DNA of 64,000 bases from Rothia nasimurium (GTDB taxonomy: Bacteria; Actinomycetota; Actinomycetes; Actinomycetales; Micrococcaceae), in the NCBI RefSeq assembly GCF_004569295.1, contig NZ_SPQC01000010.1, positions 1-64,000 of the forward strand, written 5' to 3'. The first letter of the stretch is position 1; every line of letters begins with the position of its first letter. The translations under genes and the position numbers were made by a program. The notes beneath the pieces were generated by a model. That model was given only the letters and a program-made list of their open reading frames with translations, searched no databases and had not been told where the DNA came from. Below, in pieces: positions 1-8,308 of this stretch.

Positions 1-1419
1 GGACCAGACGTCCTGGGGGCCGGGGTTGAGGGTGGCCAGCAGGTCGTCCATGGCGGCACTTTCGGTGGCGAAGGGGTCCTTACACATGACGGTTAGGTGG
101 GGCTTGTTGTTAAGTTTCAGGTGCACCCAGTCCACGGTGAAGGGCTCGCCGGCGTTGCGGGCGGCACTGATGAAGCGGCCGCGCAGGGAGGCCCGGGTAG
201 CAGGTGGGTGCACGGTGGCATGGGCAATATCATCGTGGCTGATGAGGTTCTTGACCAGGCCCTTGCGGGTCAGCAGGCCAAAGACACCGCGGGTGGGGTC
301 AATATCGTGGTAGGCCAAATCAAGCTGCTGGATTTTGGGGTCGTCGTAGCCGCTAGCCCCGCGGGCGATGTAGGTATCGAGCAGCTTCTTTTTGATGGCC
401 CAGTCGATTTCGATATCGATTAGGGAGGTATCGCCGCTTTCCACCGCGTCCAGGGCCCGACCCCAGAGATCCAGGATGTAGGGCACGTCCTCGTGGTGAG
501 CCCCCTTCTCCTCAATATATCGGGTGGCTGCTGCCTGGTAGTGGCGTTGCAGGGTCAGGGCGTTGGCTTCACGGCCGTCCGCTAGGGGGAAGGTGGCTGT
601 GCCGGTCAGGTCGTGGGAGATGACGCGCAGGGCGGTGGCTGTGTCTTTGATTTCGAAGTTCTCGAGGGGGTAGTAGTCCTCAAGCATACGAAGTACCAGG
701 TCGGTGGCCCCGAGTTTGAGCAGGGTGGTGGCCTGCGACATGTTGGAATCCCCGTTGATGACGTGCATACGACGGTAGAGCGAGGCGTCGGCGTGGGGCT
801 CGTCGCGGGTGTTGATGATAGGGCGGGCCCGGGTGGTGGCTGTTGATGAGCCCTCCCAGATGTAGTCGGCCCGTTGGGAGAAGGAGAAGCTGGGCTGCCC
901 CTCTGGCCCGAGCGGACGTCCGCCCCACTGCGGGGGCCCCGCAGGGTGTACCTTACCCGCCCCCACCACAATCTGGCGGGTAATCAGGAAGGGAATCAGG
1001 GAACGGACCAGGCGGGAGAACTCCACCTTGCGCTCTAGCATGTAGTTCTCGTGGGAGCCGAAAGAGTTGCCCGCCGAGTCAACGTTGTTTTTGAAGAGGA
1101 AGATCTGCCCCTGGTAGCCCTCTGCTTCGAGGGAATCTTCTGCCTGGTTGACCAGGTCATTGAGCAGGTACTCCCCCGCCTTGTCCTGAATCAGGGCATC
1201 GCGGACCGAGGCGGTCTCGGCGGTGGCGTATTCGGGGTGGGATCCCACGTCGAGGTAAAGTCGCCCGCCGTTGGGCAGGAAGACGTTGGAGGAACGCCAG
1301 GTGTCTACCACAGGCTTGAAGAGCTTGCGGGCGGCCTCTTCTGGGGCCAGGGGGCCAAGCCCTTTGGGGATGTATCTGATGCCGAACTCGGTTTCGATGC
1401 CGAATATTCTGCGTTCCAC
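1..1419 (-). CDS. pafA: Pup--protein ligase PafA (3' end outside window)
   Basis: ATP-dependent ligase that joins the C-terminal Glu of Pup to lysines of target proteins. The visible 473 residues start at a GTG (1417-1419) preceded by an AAGGAAG ribosome site and read MERRIFGIETEFGIR. The N-terminal GIETEFGI belongs to the nucleotide/metal site of the carboxylate-amine ligase fold. The Asp near residue 57 in NGGRLYLDVGSHPEY corresponds to the family's catalytic Asp. Further family blocks include SFGSHENYM and INTRDEPHAD. It is the last visible gene of the arc-dop-pup-pafA run, 52 bp after pup, and the 20S proteasome genes that lie near here in mycobacteria are absent. The C-terminus runs off the window at position 1. 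Confidence 0.95.
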   Translation of the reverse strand, partial: MERRIFGIETEFGIRYIPKGLGPLAPEEAARKLFKPVVDTWRSSNVFLPNGGRLYLDVGSHPEYATAETASVRDALIQDKAGEYLLNDLVNQAEDSLEAEGYQGQIFLFKNNVDSAGNSFGSHENYMLERKVEFSRLVRSLIPFLITRQIVVGAGKVHPAGPPQWGGRPLGPEGQPSFSFSQRADYIWEGSSTATTRARPIINTRDEPHADASLYRRMHVINGDSNMSQATTLLKLGATDLVLRMLEDYYPLENFEIKDTATALRVISHDLTGTATFPLADGREANALTLQRHYQAAATRYIEEKGAHHEDVPYILDLWGRALDAVESGDTSLIDIEIDWAIKKKLLDTYIARGASGYDDPKIQQLDLAYHDIDPTRGVFGLLTRKGLVKNLISHDDIAHATVHPPATRASLRGRFISAARNAGEPFTVDWVHLKLNNKPHLTVMCKDPFATESAAMDDLLATLNPGPQDVWS

Positions 1420-1471
1420 GGGTCTTCCTTAGGCGTTGGGGCGGGTGCTGGCTGCTTGTGAGGGGCTGGGC

Positions 1472-1669
1472 CTACTGGCCGCCCTTTTGGACGAAGCCCT
1501 TAACGAAGTCTTCGGCGTTTTCTTCGAGCACGCCGTCGATTTCTGCCAGCAGGTCATCGATGTCTGATACTGCCTGCTCGTTCACCTCGGTGTTCTGGTG
1601 GGCGATGGCTATCTCTTCTACCTGCTGGGAGGTGGTTGAGGTGGTGTTCTGGCGCTGGATGCGGTCCAT
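1472..1669 (-). CDS. pup: Prokaryotic ubiquitin-like protein Pup
   Basis: Small 65-residue protein modifier. It is hydrophilic and rich in Gln, Glu and Asp, with the C-terminal half (VSDIDDLLAEIDGVLEENA) being the helical region that ARC/Mpa coiled coils bind. It ends in GGQ, so the terminal Gln must be deamidated by Dop to Glu before PafA can ligate it. It lies 29 bp downstream of dop and 52 bp upstream of pafA, so all four genes are probably one transcript. Length and ending match the family exactly. Confidence 0.97.
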   Translation of the reverse strand: MDRIQRQNTTSTTSQQVEEIAIAHQNTEVNEQAVSDIDDLLAEIDGVLEENAEDFVKGFVQKGGQ

Positions 1670-1698
1670 GATGTCTCTCTTTCTGTGGGGTATGACGG

Positions 1699-3300
1699 CT
1701 AGCTGTGCTGCTGGCCGGCCAGTAGGGCAAAAAGCTGGTCTGCGTGCTCTAGCCCCAGGTGGGGTTCAACGATTTCGGCGGTAAAGTGCTCGGGGTTATC
1801 CATGGTAAGGCGGTGCAGGTCGATGGAAAGCGGGTTGCGTACCGAGAGGGTGTCCCAGTTGGCTCCTACGACCTCATCGGGCCAGGTGGTGATGAGCTTG
1901 CCGCGCAAGTAGGCACGGGTGTCGTGCGGCGGCTCGGCCGCAGCCCGGGCAATGTCTTCGGGGCTGAAGATGGTCTTCATGCGGCCCATGGCTACCAGCT
2001 TGTGGTACAAGCCCTTGCCGGGGCGGACGTCCGAATACTGCAGGTCGATGGCGGCCAGCTTGGGGTTATCCCAGCCCAGGCCCCGGTCAACGTAGCCCTT
2101 CAGTAGGGCGTACTTGGCAACCCAGTCCAGGCGGTCAGCCAGAGACAGGGGGTTATCTGCCAGGGCCTCTAGCACCTCGCCCCAGAGCTGCAGGATTTCG
2201 GCGGTTGCCTCATCGGGGTTGGTCTCTAGCGCGATGGCAGCATCGAGGTAGACCCGCTGAATCTGCAGGGCACTCATGCTGCCCCCACCCGCGAGGGGCA
2301 GCTGGGCGGTCAGAGTCAGGTCGTGGCTGACCGTGTGCATGGCAGCAACCGGGTCAGCCAGTTTGATGGTAGGGGCGGTCTTGGCCTCGATGAGATTCAG
2401 AACCAGGGACATGGTGCCGAACTTGAGTAGGTTGGAGGTGTGCGACAGGTTAGCGTCACCGGTGATCACGTGCAGGCGGCGGTAGCGGTTGCTGTCGGCG
2501 TGGGGCTCGTCACGGGTGTTAATCAGCGGTCGGCGGACGGTGGTTTCCAGGCCGACTGTGCGCTCAAAGAAGTCAGCACGCTGGGAAATCTGAAAACCTG
2601 CCTGCTCCCCCGCTGTACCCAAGCCCAGCCGTCCTGCCCCCACCATGACCTGGCGGGTGGCAAAGAAGGGTAGCAGGCTAGCTGCCAGGTACTCAAAATC
2701 GACGGTGCGGGGCACCAGATAGTTCTCGTGGGAACCGTAGGACTGGCCTTTGCCGTCCGTATTGTTCTTGTAGAGGTTGACCGCGGGCATAGCCGAGCTC
2801 TGGCTAGCGGTCACCTTTTCAATGGTGGCTACGGTTTGTGCAGCGATGTGGTCGCCTGCCGCATCCCAGAGGACGGCGTCGCGCGGGTTAGTCACCTCGG
2901 GCGAGGAGTACTCGGGGTGGGCATGATCCACGTAGAAACGGGCCCCGTTGGGCAGAATCGAGTTCATGGTGACCGCGTCCCAGTCGATACGCTCAGCAAA
3001 ATGCCCGGCCTCGCTCAGGGCTTCTGCTGCGATGTCTTCGCTGGTGAGCACGTGGGCGGTATCGGTCAGCTGGGTGGGGTGGGCCTGCTCGCGCGGCATG
3101 TCGAAACCGCGAGCATCGGCTAGCGGGGCTTCTGAGCCATACTCCCAGCGGGTTTCAAGGGCCGCTGAGAGTTCCTGCTTGAAAAGGGTGTCGTAGGTGT
3201 TGACCACAAAGGCAGAAAGCACCGTGGGGTTGGCGTGGGGCTTTGCCGGGGCATGCACCCCGTACTCGGTCTCGGCCCCCATGATACGGCGAACAGTCAT
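1699..3300 (-). CDS. dop: Pup deamidase/depupylase Dop
   Basis: Homologue of PafA that deamidates Pup-Gln to Pup-Glu and removes Pup from substrates. 533 residues. The N-terminal MGAETEYGVHAP nucleotide-site block and the Asp near residue 125 in NGARFYVDHAHPEYS mark Dop; the VDHAHPEYS form separates it from PafA, which has LDVGSHPEY. YGSHENYLVPR and NTRDEPHAD are shared with PafA. It starts 2 bp after the arc stop codon, suggesting translational coupling, and pup follows. Slightly longer than the roughly 500 residues usual in mycobacteria. Confidence 0.95.
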   Translation of the reverse strand: MTVRRIMGAETEYGVHAPAKPHANPTVLSAFVVNTYDTLFKQELSAALETRWEYGSEAPLADARGFDMPREQAHPTQLTDTAHVLTSEDIAAEALSEAGHFAERIDWDAVTMNSILPNGARFYVDHAHPEYSSPEVTNPRDAVLWDAAGDHIAAQTVATIEKVTASQSSAMPAVNLYKNNTDGKGQSYGSHENYLVPRTVDFEYLAASLLPFFATRQVMVGAGRLGLGTAGEQAGFQISQRADFFERTVGLETTVRRPLINTRDEPHADSNRYRRLHVITGDANLSHTSNLLKFGTMSLVLNLIEAKTAPTIKLADPVAAMHTVSHDLTLTAQLPLAGGGSMSALQIQRVYLDAAIALETNPDEATAEILQLWGEVLEALADNPLSLADRLDWVAKYALLKGYVDRGLGWDNPKLAAIDLQYSDVRPGKGLYHKLVAMGRMKTIFSPEDIARAAAEPPHDTRAYLRGKLITTWPDEVVGANWDTLSVRNPLSIDLHRLTMDNPEHFTAEIVEPHLGLEHADQLFALLAGQQHS

Positions 3301-3302
3301 CG

Positions 3303-4988
3303 TTAGACCCCCGCTCCGGTATCGACGGCACGAGCCGGGGCTGCGTTGAGTACGCGCAGACGAATGTTGAGGGTAGAGAGGACGTCCTCAATTTCGCTGG
3401 CCTGGGGCACCTCGACCTGGTCTTCAAATTCTGCGCGCACGGCCTCAAGCAGGTGCTCGGTGCTGATACCCTCAGCGCCGGTAGACAGGTAGGACTTAAT
3501 CGCCAGCTTCTTAGCCTGATCGACGATATTGCGGATTACGGCGCCCGAAAGGAAGTCGCCCCTGAAGAGCCAACGGCTCACGCCGTTCTCTAAATCAACG
3601 CTGATGTAGCGGTTCGCCGGCTCAGCGGAGAAGAGGTGTTCAATGACCGTCTCAATCATGCTGGCAACCGCCTGCTGCTGGGACCCAGCCCGAGCCACTT
3701 CATCCTGACTGATGGGCAAATCCTCGGTGAGGTACAGCCCGAAGATTTCGGCAGCGCCGGACCGGTTGGGGCGGTTAATGCGGATTTTCACGTCCAAACG
3801 CCCCGGGCGCAGCACGGCCGGGTCAATCATGTCTTCGCGGTTGGTCGCACCAATCACAATGACGTTATCCAGGCTCTCAACCCCGTCAATCTCAGCCAGA
3901 AGCTGGGGCACAATGGTGGTTTCTACGTCCGAAGACCGGCCCGAACCGCGGGTGCGGAAGAGCGACTCCATCTCGTCAAAGAAAACTACTACGGGGTGGC
4001 CCGCTCGTGCCTTGTCGCGGGCAGCAGAGAAGATATCGCGAATCTGGCGCTCGGTCTCGCCCACATACTTATCCAGCAGCTCCGGGCCCTTGATGTTCAA
4101 GAAGTAGCCGGTCTTTTTACCATTCTCAGAGCGCTCCGCAGCCCGCGCAGCCAGAGAGTTAGCCACAGCCTTGGCAATCAGGGTCTTACCGTTACCGGGA
4201 GGGCCGTAGAGCAAGATACCCTTGGGCGGGGTCAGGCGGTACTGGCGGTAAATATCGGGGTGCAAGAAAGGTAGCTCAACGGCGTCCCGAATCAGGTCAA
4301 TCTGGTCGCCCAGACCACCGATATTGTCATAGGTAACATCGGGTACCTCTTCCAGCACCAGCTCCTGGGCATCGGTATGGGGAACCAGGGAGGTCACCAT
4401 CTGAATACGCGAATCGTAGGTGACGGTATCCCCCACCCGCAGCTCATCCGGGTCCAGGGCACCCGAAATGCGGGCCACAGCCTTTGACTGGTTGGGCAGG
4501 TCAACCACCAGGTGATCGTGATCGAGCACCTCCCGCACCGTCACCACATCACCGTAGCCCTCAAACCCCAGCGACACCACGGCCTGGGTCTGCTCGTTGA
4601 GCAGGACGGTCATACCCGGCTTCACCTGGACAATCGGCAACAGGGGTGAGCAGGTGATACGTACCAGGCGTCCGCCCAAGAGAACGTCAAGATGCTCCTC
4701 AATCTCAGCCGGAGTCTTGCCCTCCGCAAGATTATGGTAGGTCATCGTCGCCCCGTGCACCCCCAGCACCAGGGCAGAGTTCAGCGGAGGAGCCACCTCC
4801 TGAGCCAGCGCCATGCGCAGATGCTCAATCTCGTTCTTAGTCTTGGTCAGAGCCGTCACCAGCTTCTGGTTGCGCTCGCCAGCTGCCCGCAACTGCCGAT
4901 TAAGATTGCGGCGGTTATCGTTAGCGATATTGAGCTGCCGCAGAATACGCTCGTAATCTACCGACGAAACGGTTAAACGTTCACTCAT
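3303..4988 (-). CDS. arc: AAA ATPase forming ring-shaped complexes (ARC/Mpa), no proteasome-docking tail
   Basis: Hexameric AAA+ unfoldase that recognises Pup. 561 residues: an N-terminal coiled coil (about 8-62), OB-fold interdomain (about 75-205) and one AAA+ domain with Walker A GPPGNGKT, Walker B VVFFDEMES, a sensor region VIGATNRED and arginine-finger segment VLRPGRLDVKI. Proteasome-associated Mpa ends in a short tail with a penultimate Tyr (QYL) that docks into the 20S core. This protein ends ARAVDTGAGV and has no such tail. That fits the missing prcBA genes and suggests a Pup pathway used for unfolding or delivery to another protease. First gene of the operon; dop follows after 2 bp. 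Confidence 0.94.
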   Translation of the reverse strand: MSERLTVSSVDYERILRQLNIANDNRRNLNRQLRAAGERNQKLVTALTKTKNEIEHLRMALAQEVAPPLNSALVLGVHGATMTYHNLAEGKTPAEIEEHLDVLLGGRLVRITCSPLLPIVQVKPGMTVLLNEQTQAVVSLGFEGYGDVVTVREVLDHDHLVVDLPNQSKAVARISGALDPDELRVGDTVTYDSRIQMVTSLVPHTDAQELVLEEVPDVTYDNIGGLGDQIDLIRDAVELPFLHPDIYRQYRLTPPKGILLYGPPGNGKTLIAKAVANSLAARAAERSENGKKTGYFLNIKGPELLDKYVGETERQIRDIFSAARDKARAGHPVVVFFDEMESLFRTRGSGRSSDVETTIVPQLLAEIDGVESLDNVIVIGATNREDMIDPAVLRPGRLDVKIRINRPNRSGAAEIFGLYLTEDLPISQDEVARAGSQQQAVASMIETVIEHLFSAEPANRYISVDLENGVSRWLFRGDFLSGAVIRNIVDQAKKLAIKSYLSTGAEGISTEHLLEAVRAEFEDQVEVPQASEIEDVLSTLNIRLRVLNAAPARAVDTGAGV

Positions 4989-5012
4989 GCTGGGGCACTC
5001 CTTTCTGGTGAC

Positions 5013-5028
5013 GACTCACCGGTGAGTC
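5013..5028. promoter_or_regulatory. Perfect 16-bp palindrome upstream of arc (possible operator)
   Basis: GACTCACCGGTGAGTC is an exact palindrome ending 25 bp before the arc start codon. An overlapping dyad GGTGA-CGAC-TCACC lies at 5007-5020, giving three alternating half-sites. The position fits an operator or promoter element of the pupylation operon. No regulator is identified in the window. Confidence 0.4.
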
Positions 5029-5032
5029 AGAA

Positions 5033-5062
5033 CCCCGCCACCCCAATCATCGGGTGGCGGGG
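5033..5062 (-). terminator. Hairpin after trmI
   Basis: An 11-bp GC-rich stem (5033-5043 with 5052-5062) lies 13 bp beyond the trmI stop. It lacks a long T-run, so termination may be weak; it could also mark the boundary between trmI and arc transcription. Confidence 0.5.
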
Positions 5063-5075
5063 CCGTCATGGGGTT

Positions 5076-6110
5076 TTAGTTTTCGGAATCCTGGTCAGCC
5101 TGCGCTGCCTCAGCCTTCTGGGCGGCAGAGGCGGCCTTTTCAGCCAGGTTCAGGGCATCGCGACCGGCCCGGCGGAGCTTACGGTCAGAGACATTGCGCT
5201 CGCCCAGGGCGGCGGGAGTCCAGGCATTCATATCCTCTTCTGAGAAATCGGTCTTTGAGGCACGGCGCTTGGGGGCAAGACGCTCTGCCCCGTCAACTAG
5301 GCGGCGGGCGGTAATAAGGAAGCCGGTGTGGGCTACCATGCGGTGGTCGGGGCGCACTGCCAGGCCCTCTACGTGCCAGCCTCGCACCATGGTTTCGTGG
5401 GATTCAGGCTCGGTAAAGCGGCCATCTGCGCGCAGGGCCTCAGCCACGCGGGAGAGCTGGGTGACGGTTGCAACGTAGCAGATAATGACGCCGCCGGGCG
5501 CCAGGGCGGTGGCTACGGCGTCCAGGCACTCCCAGGGGGCCAGCATGTCGAGGACGGCACGGTCTACGCTACCGGGCTCTTCGACCTCACCCAGGGCTTC
5601 TGCCAAATCACCAAGGGTCAGCGACCAGGCGGGGTGCTCCCCACCGAAGAAGGTTTCGATGTTGCCACGGGCGATGTCGGCAAACTCTTCTCGGCGTTCG
5701 AAAGAGCGCAGGTGGCCGCCGTCGCCCACGGCCCGCAGAAGGGCGATAGAGAGGGCACCGGAGCCGACGCCAGCTTCAATCACGCGGGCACCGGGGAAGA
5801 TATCGGCCATGGCCACGATCTGGCCGGCGTCCTTGGGGTAGACCACGGCAGCGCCGCGGGGCATAGAAAGCACGAAGTCCTTGTAGAGCGGGCGCAGGGC
5901 CTGGAACTTGAACCCCTCAGAGTTTTCAATCACGGTGCCCTCAACGTTGTCGATGAGCTCGCTGTGCTTAAAGAAACCACGGTGGGAGTGGTATTCCCCG
6001 CCTTCAGCCAGGGTAATGGTGGTCATGCGTCCGCGCTCGTCGGTTAGCTGGACGCGCTCTCCCGGGCGGAAGGGGCCACGGCGGTTGACGCTACCGGTGG
6101 GGGTGCTCAT
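5076..6110 (-). CDS. trmI: tRNA (adenine-58-N1)-methyltransferase TrmI
   Basis: SAM-dependent enzyme making m1A58 in the T-loop of tRNA. 344 residues. A small N-terminal beta domain (PFRPGERVQLTDERG) is followed by a Rossmann methyltransferase fold with the SAM motif VIEAGVGSGALSIALL and the acidic motif FERREEF. PRGAAVVYPKDAGQI is a family block. The last ~60 residues are a lysine/alanine-rich tail. In many actinobacteria this gene adjoins the proteasome-accessory genes and an M50 protease, exactly as here. Confidence 0.93.
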   Translation of the reverse strand: MSTPTGSVNRRGPFRPGERVQLTDERGRMTTITLAEGGEYHSHRGFFKHSELIDNVEGTVIENSEGFKFQALRPLYKDFVLSMPRGAAVVYPKDAGQIVAMADIFPGARVIEAGVGSGALSIALLRAVGDGGHLRSFERREEFADIARGNIETFFGGEHPAWSLTLGDLAEALGEVEEPGSVDRAVLDMLAPWECLDAVATALAPGGVIICYVATVTQLSRVAEALRADGRFTEPESHETMVRGWHVEGLAVRPDHRMVAHTGFLITARRLVDGAERLAPKRRASKTDFSEEDMNAWTPAALGERNVSDRKLRRAGRDALNLAEKAASAAQKAEAAQADQDSEN

Positions 6111-6176
6111 AAGGTCAGATTTCTCTTTCGTTTTTTGGTCTGGTTTCTTCTATTGTCTCAGAAAAGCGCGGTGGGG

Positions 6177-7322
6177 TCATTTAGATGAAGACGTGCCAGC
6201 GCCCACGGTGGCGAGCACCGCCTGAGTCATGGCCTGGGAGGTTACCAGCCCCACGGGGGTGGCGGCGTCCATCACCACCCAGGTGAGGTTCTGTCCCCGC
6301 TGCTCTTCGGGCAGGCGGTAATGGGCAAAGCCGCTGTACTCATCGAGGGTGTCGATGTAACCGGTCTGGATGCCCAGGGTACGGGCTGCAAGGGGCTGGG
6401 CGATTGCAGATAGGGGCTGCTGGTCAAGAGAGCCCAGCGAGGCAGCGAGCGTTGTGGGTTCAACAAGGGCAAAGGGGCGCACGGACGCTCCCTGCTGCTC
6501 TACCAGGAGCAGGTGGGATACGCCGTCCCAGCGCTGATGGGCGCCACCGATGCTGCTGCGCGGGTCAGCAAGCTGGGCAGGAACCATCAGAGCGGACGCC
6601 CGCAGGGGGTGGCGAGGGTCAGAATCCTGCGCGAGTTGTTTGAGGGAGTGGTTAGTACCGCTCCACAGATAAAAAGCCAGGGCAGCGGCCACCAGTAACA
6701 CCCAGGGGGACCGCCACAGGCCGGTGAAAAACAGGGCGCTAGCTAAGAGGGCAAGGAGCAGAAGACCCGTATAGGCCGTCACCCGGGTTGCCACCGACCG
6801 GCGGCCTACCAGGATAAAGACAAGGGCTTCGAGGGTATAACCGCCGTCAAGGGGAAAGGCCGGTATCAGGTTAAAAATGCCGATAGCAAGGTTGACCTGG
6901 GCAGCTAAGGCAAAGCCAAAGAAGTCGGCGGACCCCGTCACCAGCCAAATAAGCTGGCACAGGGCCGCTACCGCAAAGTTCATCAGCGGGCCAGCGACCG
7001 ACACCAGTAGTGAAGTCGCAGCCGAAGTGGTCTGCATCTTGGTCTGCCCGCCCCACATGTTCAGGGAGATGGACGAAATCCGCACTCCCCGTACCCGGCC
7101 GACCGCAGCGTGCGCCAGTTCGTGGGCGAAGACTCCCAGCGCCAGGGTACCGGCAACCACACCGGCAGCGAGATAGCCCTGCACATCCGTTAAAGACCTC
7201 AGCGACGCCAGGTTCATACCGTAACCCACTACGACCAAAGCCATGAGGGGGAACCAGGAGAGACGCAGATATATTGGCGCCCCCGCGAAAGAACCAATCC
7301 GAAGACCTGGATAGGACGTCAT
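6177..7322 (-). CDS. M50 family membrane metalloprotease (site-2 protease type)
   Basis: Intramembrane zinc protease of the SpoIVFB/Rv2625c type. 381 residues with about six hydrophobic segments. The zinc-binding HELAH in VFAHELAHAAVG lies in an early membrane helix, and the second site motif is NLIPAFPLDGG, supplying the third ligand Asp. The C-terminal part (about 230-375) has weak CBS-like character (ASALMVPAQLA, DAATPVGLVTSQAM). It starts 66 bp upstream of trmI and is probably co-transcribed with it. The substrate cannot be predicted. Confidence 0.88.
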   Translation of the reverse strand: MTSYPGLRIGSFAGAPIYLRLSWFPLMALVVVGYGMNLASLRSLTDVQGYLAAGVVAGTLALGVFAHELAHAAVGRVRGVRISSISLNMWGGQTKMQTTSAATSLLVSVAGPLMNFAVAALCQLIWLVTGSADFFGFALAAQVNLAIGIFNLIPAFPLDGGYTLEALVFILVGRRSVATRVTAYTGLLLLALLASALFFTGLWRSPWVLLVAAALAFYLWSGTNHSLKQLAQDSDPRHPLRASALMVPAQLADPRSSIGGAHQRWDGVSHLLLVEQQGASVRPFALVEPTTLAASLGSLDQQPLSAIAQPLAARTLGIQTGYIDTLDEYSGFAHYRLPEEQRGQNLTWVVMDAATPVGLVTSQAMTQAVLATVGAGTSSSK

Positions 7323-7411
7323 ACCTTGTACCTCCTGAGCGCTACATCACCGGAGCTGCCGCCCCGGAACTCTTTAGTCTATTGCCTGTAGAGGTTACGG
7401 CCTATCAGGGG

Positions 7412-7417
7412 TAGGAT
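7412..7417 (+). promoter_or_regulatory. Candidate -10 box for a leaderless PAC2 transcript
   Basis: TAGGAT matches the actinobacterial TANNNT -10 consensus and abuts the first ATG. Transcription would begin about 7 nt further on, at the in-frame GTG at 7424, so a leaderless start there is plausible. Confidence 0.45.
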
Positions 7418-8308
7418 ATGGGGGTGATTAATCAGCCCCTCCCCCTCAATGCTCTGAACCATTTCGCAAGCACCTCCACCCTACCGGCTCACACCCCCAC
7501 CGTGCTCCTGGTCGGTTTCACAGGGTGGAATGACGCCGGTGACGCCGTCATCGACGCCTTCCGCGCGCTGTGGGAGCACTACCCCGTCACACCGGCGCCC
7601 GGCTTTGACGTGAGCGGCTGCTACAACTACACCGAAACCCGACCTCTTCTGAGCATCGACGAGGACGGCACCCAGCGCATTACCTGGCCCGATACCGTCT
7701 TTACCGAGGCACACACCACCGCCGGCGTCCGCCTGCTCACCCTCTCGGGCCCCGAGCCTTCCATGAACTGGCAGGCCTACATCGAGCGTTTTAAAGACCT
7801 GGTGCAGCGGGAGCAGGTTGACCTGGTTGTTTTCTGTGGGGCCCTGCTCGATGAGGTCCCCCATACTCGCCCCCTGCCGCTGAGCGTTACCAGCTATACC
7901 AGCAGCGTCCTCGCCTTAGAGGGCGTAGAAGCCAATACCTACCAGGGCCCAACCGGTCTGCTCGGCGTGCTGGCTTTCGAAGCCGGGCAGGCTCGCATAC
8001 CGGCGCTCTCCCTCTGGGTGTCGGTTCCCCACTACCTGCCTGAGCCGCCCCACCCCAAGGCAACTTTCACCCTGCTCTCTGCCCTCGAAGTGATTCTGGG
8101 CTTCCCTATGCCCCTAGAGCGCAGTGCGGACGACATCGCCAGCTGGAACCACCAGGCCGACGCCCTAATCGAGGACGAGCCCGAGCTGGCCAGCTACGTA
8201 CGAACCCTAGAATCAATAGCTGAGGCCAACGACGATATCGCTGACCTCAGCCAAATAGATATTGCGGCCCAGTTCGAGAAATTTCTCAAGGACCAGGACG
8301 ACAACTAG
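7418..8308 (+). CDS. PAC2 family protein
   Basis: Member of the PAC2 (proteasome assembly chaperone 2-like) family, common in actinobacteria and of unresolved function. 296 residues from the first ATG. Typical family segments are VLLVGFTGWNDAGDA near the start, FCGALLDEVPHTRPLP in the middle, and PHYLPEPPHPKATFTLLSALE. No catalytic site is evident. The next in-frame codon GTG at 7424 lies 6 nt beyond a TAGGAT box and may be the true, leaderless start (294 residues). The 3' end overlaps the convergent mshC by 4 bp. Confidence 0.9.
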   Translation: MGVINQPLPLNALNHFASTSTLPAHTPTVLLVGFTGWNDAGDAVIDAFRALWEHYPVTPAPGFDVSGCYNYTETRPLLSIDEDGTQRITWPDTVFTEAHTTAGVRLLTLSGPEPSMNWQAYIERFKDLVQREQVDLVVFCGALLDEVPHTRPLPLSVTSYTSSVLALEGVEANTYQGPTGLLGVLAFEAGQARIPALSLWVSVPHYLPEPPHPKATFTLLSALEVILGFPMPLERSADDIASWNHQADALIEDEPELASYVRTLESIAEANDDIADLSQIDIAAQFEKFLKDQDDN

